This document shows, one piece after another, positions 62,019-64,000 of a stretch of 64,000 nt of DNA. The stretch is from Euphorbia lathyris. Lineage: Eukaryota; Streptophyta; Magnoliopsida; Malpighiales; Euphorbiaceae. The notes under the pieces are model-generated. The model saw only the letters and a program-made list of their open reading frames with translations, had not been told where the DNA came from and did no database searches. The stretch lies in assembly GCF_963576675.1 (NCBI RefSeq), contig NC_088916.1:2557001-2621000 (forward strand), in the 5' to 3' direction. A program made the translations under genes and the position numbers. Each line of letters begins with the position of its first letter. Position 1 is the first letter of the stretch.

Positions 62019-64000
62019 CGAGGTGCCGCGGCCTAATCTCCCGGGCGGACCGGGGGGTGGACAACCTCATGGCGACGTAAGCGGTGATTGGCGCCGAAAG
62101 CAACCAATCGCGGAATCAAGCTGCTCGGCAGGACCGGAGCTCGGAGATATGGAAGAGTCGCCACCCACGAATGGGAAAATGAACACCGATCCCTTGCGGG
62201 AGACCGGTGTGGGTTCGGAAAACTTAGGTACGAGCCGAGAAGGCTAGCTCCTTTCCGGAGAAAGGCTACTAGGCACCCCGACATCGCCCGGTTATGAACC
62301 ACCGGCCTCCTACTCAGCATGTTAGGCGATAACGGACTAATCGTATACTTCTTTAAGTTTAAAATTCATTTGAAACCATTTTCTTTCTCTTTTTAGAAAC
62401 CGTTTTGAGCATATGATATTGAAAAGCCACACCAGTAAAGAATCACCCATTTATGTTTATACATACACAGAGAGGGGGAAGAAAGATGTGGTTTATTTAC
62501 AACCGTGTTAAATATTATGTCGTGTGCTTATTCTACATTAACTTATTTCCCCAAAACGGATTTATTTACATGGTTCGCACCTTAATCGCCGTTGGAACGA
62601 TTAGGGTGCGTTTCAAAACCCCGTTTGATGAAGTTCACTCGAATCGCCGTTGGAACGACTCGAATATTTGAAAACGTTTGAGATAAAAACCTTTAATGAG
62701 AAAACGTGGTTAAACATACAAGTCAATTTTACTTTGTACAAATTCTTTAAGGAAATGGTTCAAAACTCTATTATTTGCCAAGAAAACGATTTTAATTACA
62801 ATGTTCGCTTAATCCGTCGTTGGAACGGGCTAAGGTTTTAAAACGTGATATTTTGAAGACAGTTTGAAATATTAACAAGAATGCCTCTATTTATTTACAT
62901 TACAAAAAAACATTAGTTTAAATAATTCAATTTGAAAACTCTTTTTTGTGATTTATTTTTCCCACTTATTTAATGGACTCTCTACTTATTATAATCACAT
63001 TAACAAATCCATTTAAACCACCATTTATACTTAAACAAAGCTCACTTGAAATATGGACCCATGAATGGGCCAAAAGAATAAAGAAAATAACTTAACATAT
63101 ACATATACCTTTAAATCAAAAGGAGATTATGAGAATAAAAATTAATAAAAAGGGACTACATAATACATATATGAAAATACTATATATAGTACATTTACAT
63201 TTTAAAAGTGTTGAAAATAGCAAATGAATCTTATAACTAGGAAAATAATATTTATCCAAAAATAATAATCAATGAAATAACCCAACTATCCCAAAACTAC
63301 ATATATGCATAATTATTATAGTTTTAAACATCAAAAATAATATATACTAATATCTACTAATTATCTCCCCAAAATGCCCAAGTAAATAACATTTAAAATA
63401 GAATTTAATGTAACTTGAATGGATAACAATAAAAAGGAAGGTAATATAATATATACATATATATAAAAATAGAGTAAAAATGGAAAAAAACCAATCTCCT
63501 AAAATAATCATATATGTTAAAGTTCTAAAACAATTTGAAAATCATATATTAACTAACTATATATATGTATACTAAGGATTAAAAGTCTAAAAGTTAAGAA
63601 AAAGGGACCGAAATGATATTTTTTACATTTGAGCAGATTTACCGACGGAAAATCCGTCGGTAAACAGCATTTAGTGACGGAATTGGCAAATTACAGCAGC
63701 ACTCCAATTTTTTCCAGATTTATTCAAAAGCTTTAAATTAAATCTAATTCAATCGTTTTGGACTTCCGAACTACCAAAGATGGATCATAGTCGAAAACGG
63801 AAGTTCCTAAAACGATGTTTTTATTTTAAAACGTTATTTGGAAACCTCTTTTAAATCAAAAACTTATAATTACAACATTTTCGATACCCGAACTACCTTT
63901 TTATCGGATCACGGTTCGTATGGAGATATCCAAAACGAGGTTTTTATTTTAAAACAAAACCGAATTTTATTTAACACGAAACGAAAATTAAATAAATACG
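62019..64000 (+). mobile_element. Ty3/gypsy-type LTR fragment with GAGTCGCCACC module
   Basis: The GC-rich head (62020-62330) has GAGTCGCCACCCACGAATGG (62157-62176), GGTACGAGCC and TAGGCACCCCGACATCGCCC, the same ordered landmarks as the minus-strand fragment ending at 35162. A short array of TCGCCGTTGGAACGA-like words follows (62586, 62642, 62813), then AT-rich non-coding DNA to the window end, including a GACGGAAAATCCGTC inverted repeat near 63643. There is no coding frame. It is probably an LTR whose other end is outside the window. Confidence 0.5.

Overview
The window is nuclear DNA of a flowering plant, probably a eudicot. It is AT-rich and its genes have GT-AG introns. It is dominated by plant LTR retrotransposons (Ty1/copia including a SIRE-like element, and Ty3/gypsy), 5'-truncated L1 LINE ends, an Au-type SINE and many small terminal-inverted-repeat elements (MITEs). 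I see no bacterial, organellar or CRISPR features. No species is named because nothing in the sequence fixes one.

Region by region. 1-2.2 kb holds the last exon of a galacturonokinase (GHMP kinase) gene, present twice in tandem with its upstream intron. Between the copies lie a 3-unit tandem repeat and a MITE fragment, and an Au-SINE sits in the second 3' region. 2.2-11.4 kb is a dense bed of non-autonomous DNA transposons: Tourist-type, Mutator-type with 9-bp target duplications, hAT-type with 8-bp duplications, and a 1.9-kb fold-back element containing a solo LTR. 11.48-17.73 kb is a decayed Ty3/gypsy element on the minus strand with 420-bp LTRs, whose protease-RT junction is replaced by another LTR. 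17.7-21.9 kb holds more MITEs, relics of the galacturonokinase 3' end and three L1 tails. 22.07-28.78 kb is the one complete host gene, a five-exon METTL21-type lysine methyltransferase of 271 residues with introns full of MITEs. 30.27-32.78 kb is a second fold-back element with its own solo LTR. 33.4-35.2 kb has a candidate small minus-strand transcript start and a Ty3-type LTR fragment with a higher-order tandem array.

36.38-47.83 kb is a nearly complete, young SIRE-like Ty1/copia element on the minus strand. It has 1334-bp LTRs, target duplication ATATG, a broken gag-pol and an intact third ORF of 943 codons downstream of pol. 48-53.7 kb is AT-rich MITE territory. 53.68-57.05 kb is the 5' half of a Ty3/gypsy element whose single gag-pol frame carries six stops, all of a type C-to-T change can make. 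It is cut by a second Ty1/copia element (57.06 to about 62.02 kb, minus strand, 2072-bp LTR), itself truncated at its 5' end against a GAGTCGCCACC-type LTR fragment that runs towards the window end.

The host genes shown are the 3' end of a sugar-acid kinase and a protein methyltransferase. They are unrelated in pathway; their shared property here is heavy transposon load. Boundaries quoted to the base were set by matching target-site duplications or repeated LTR ends by eye; others are approximate.
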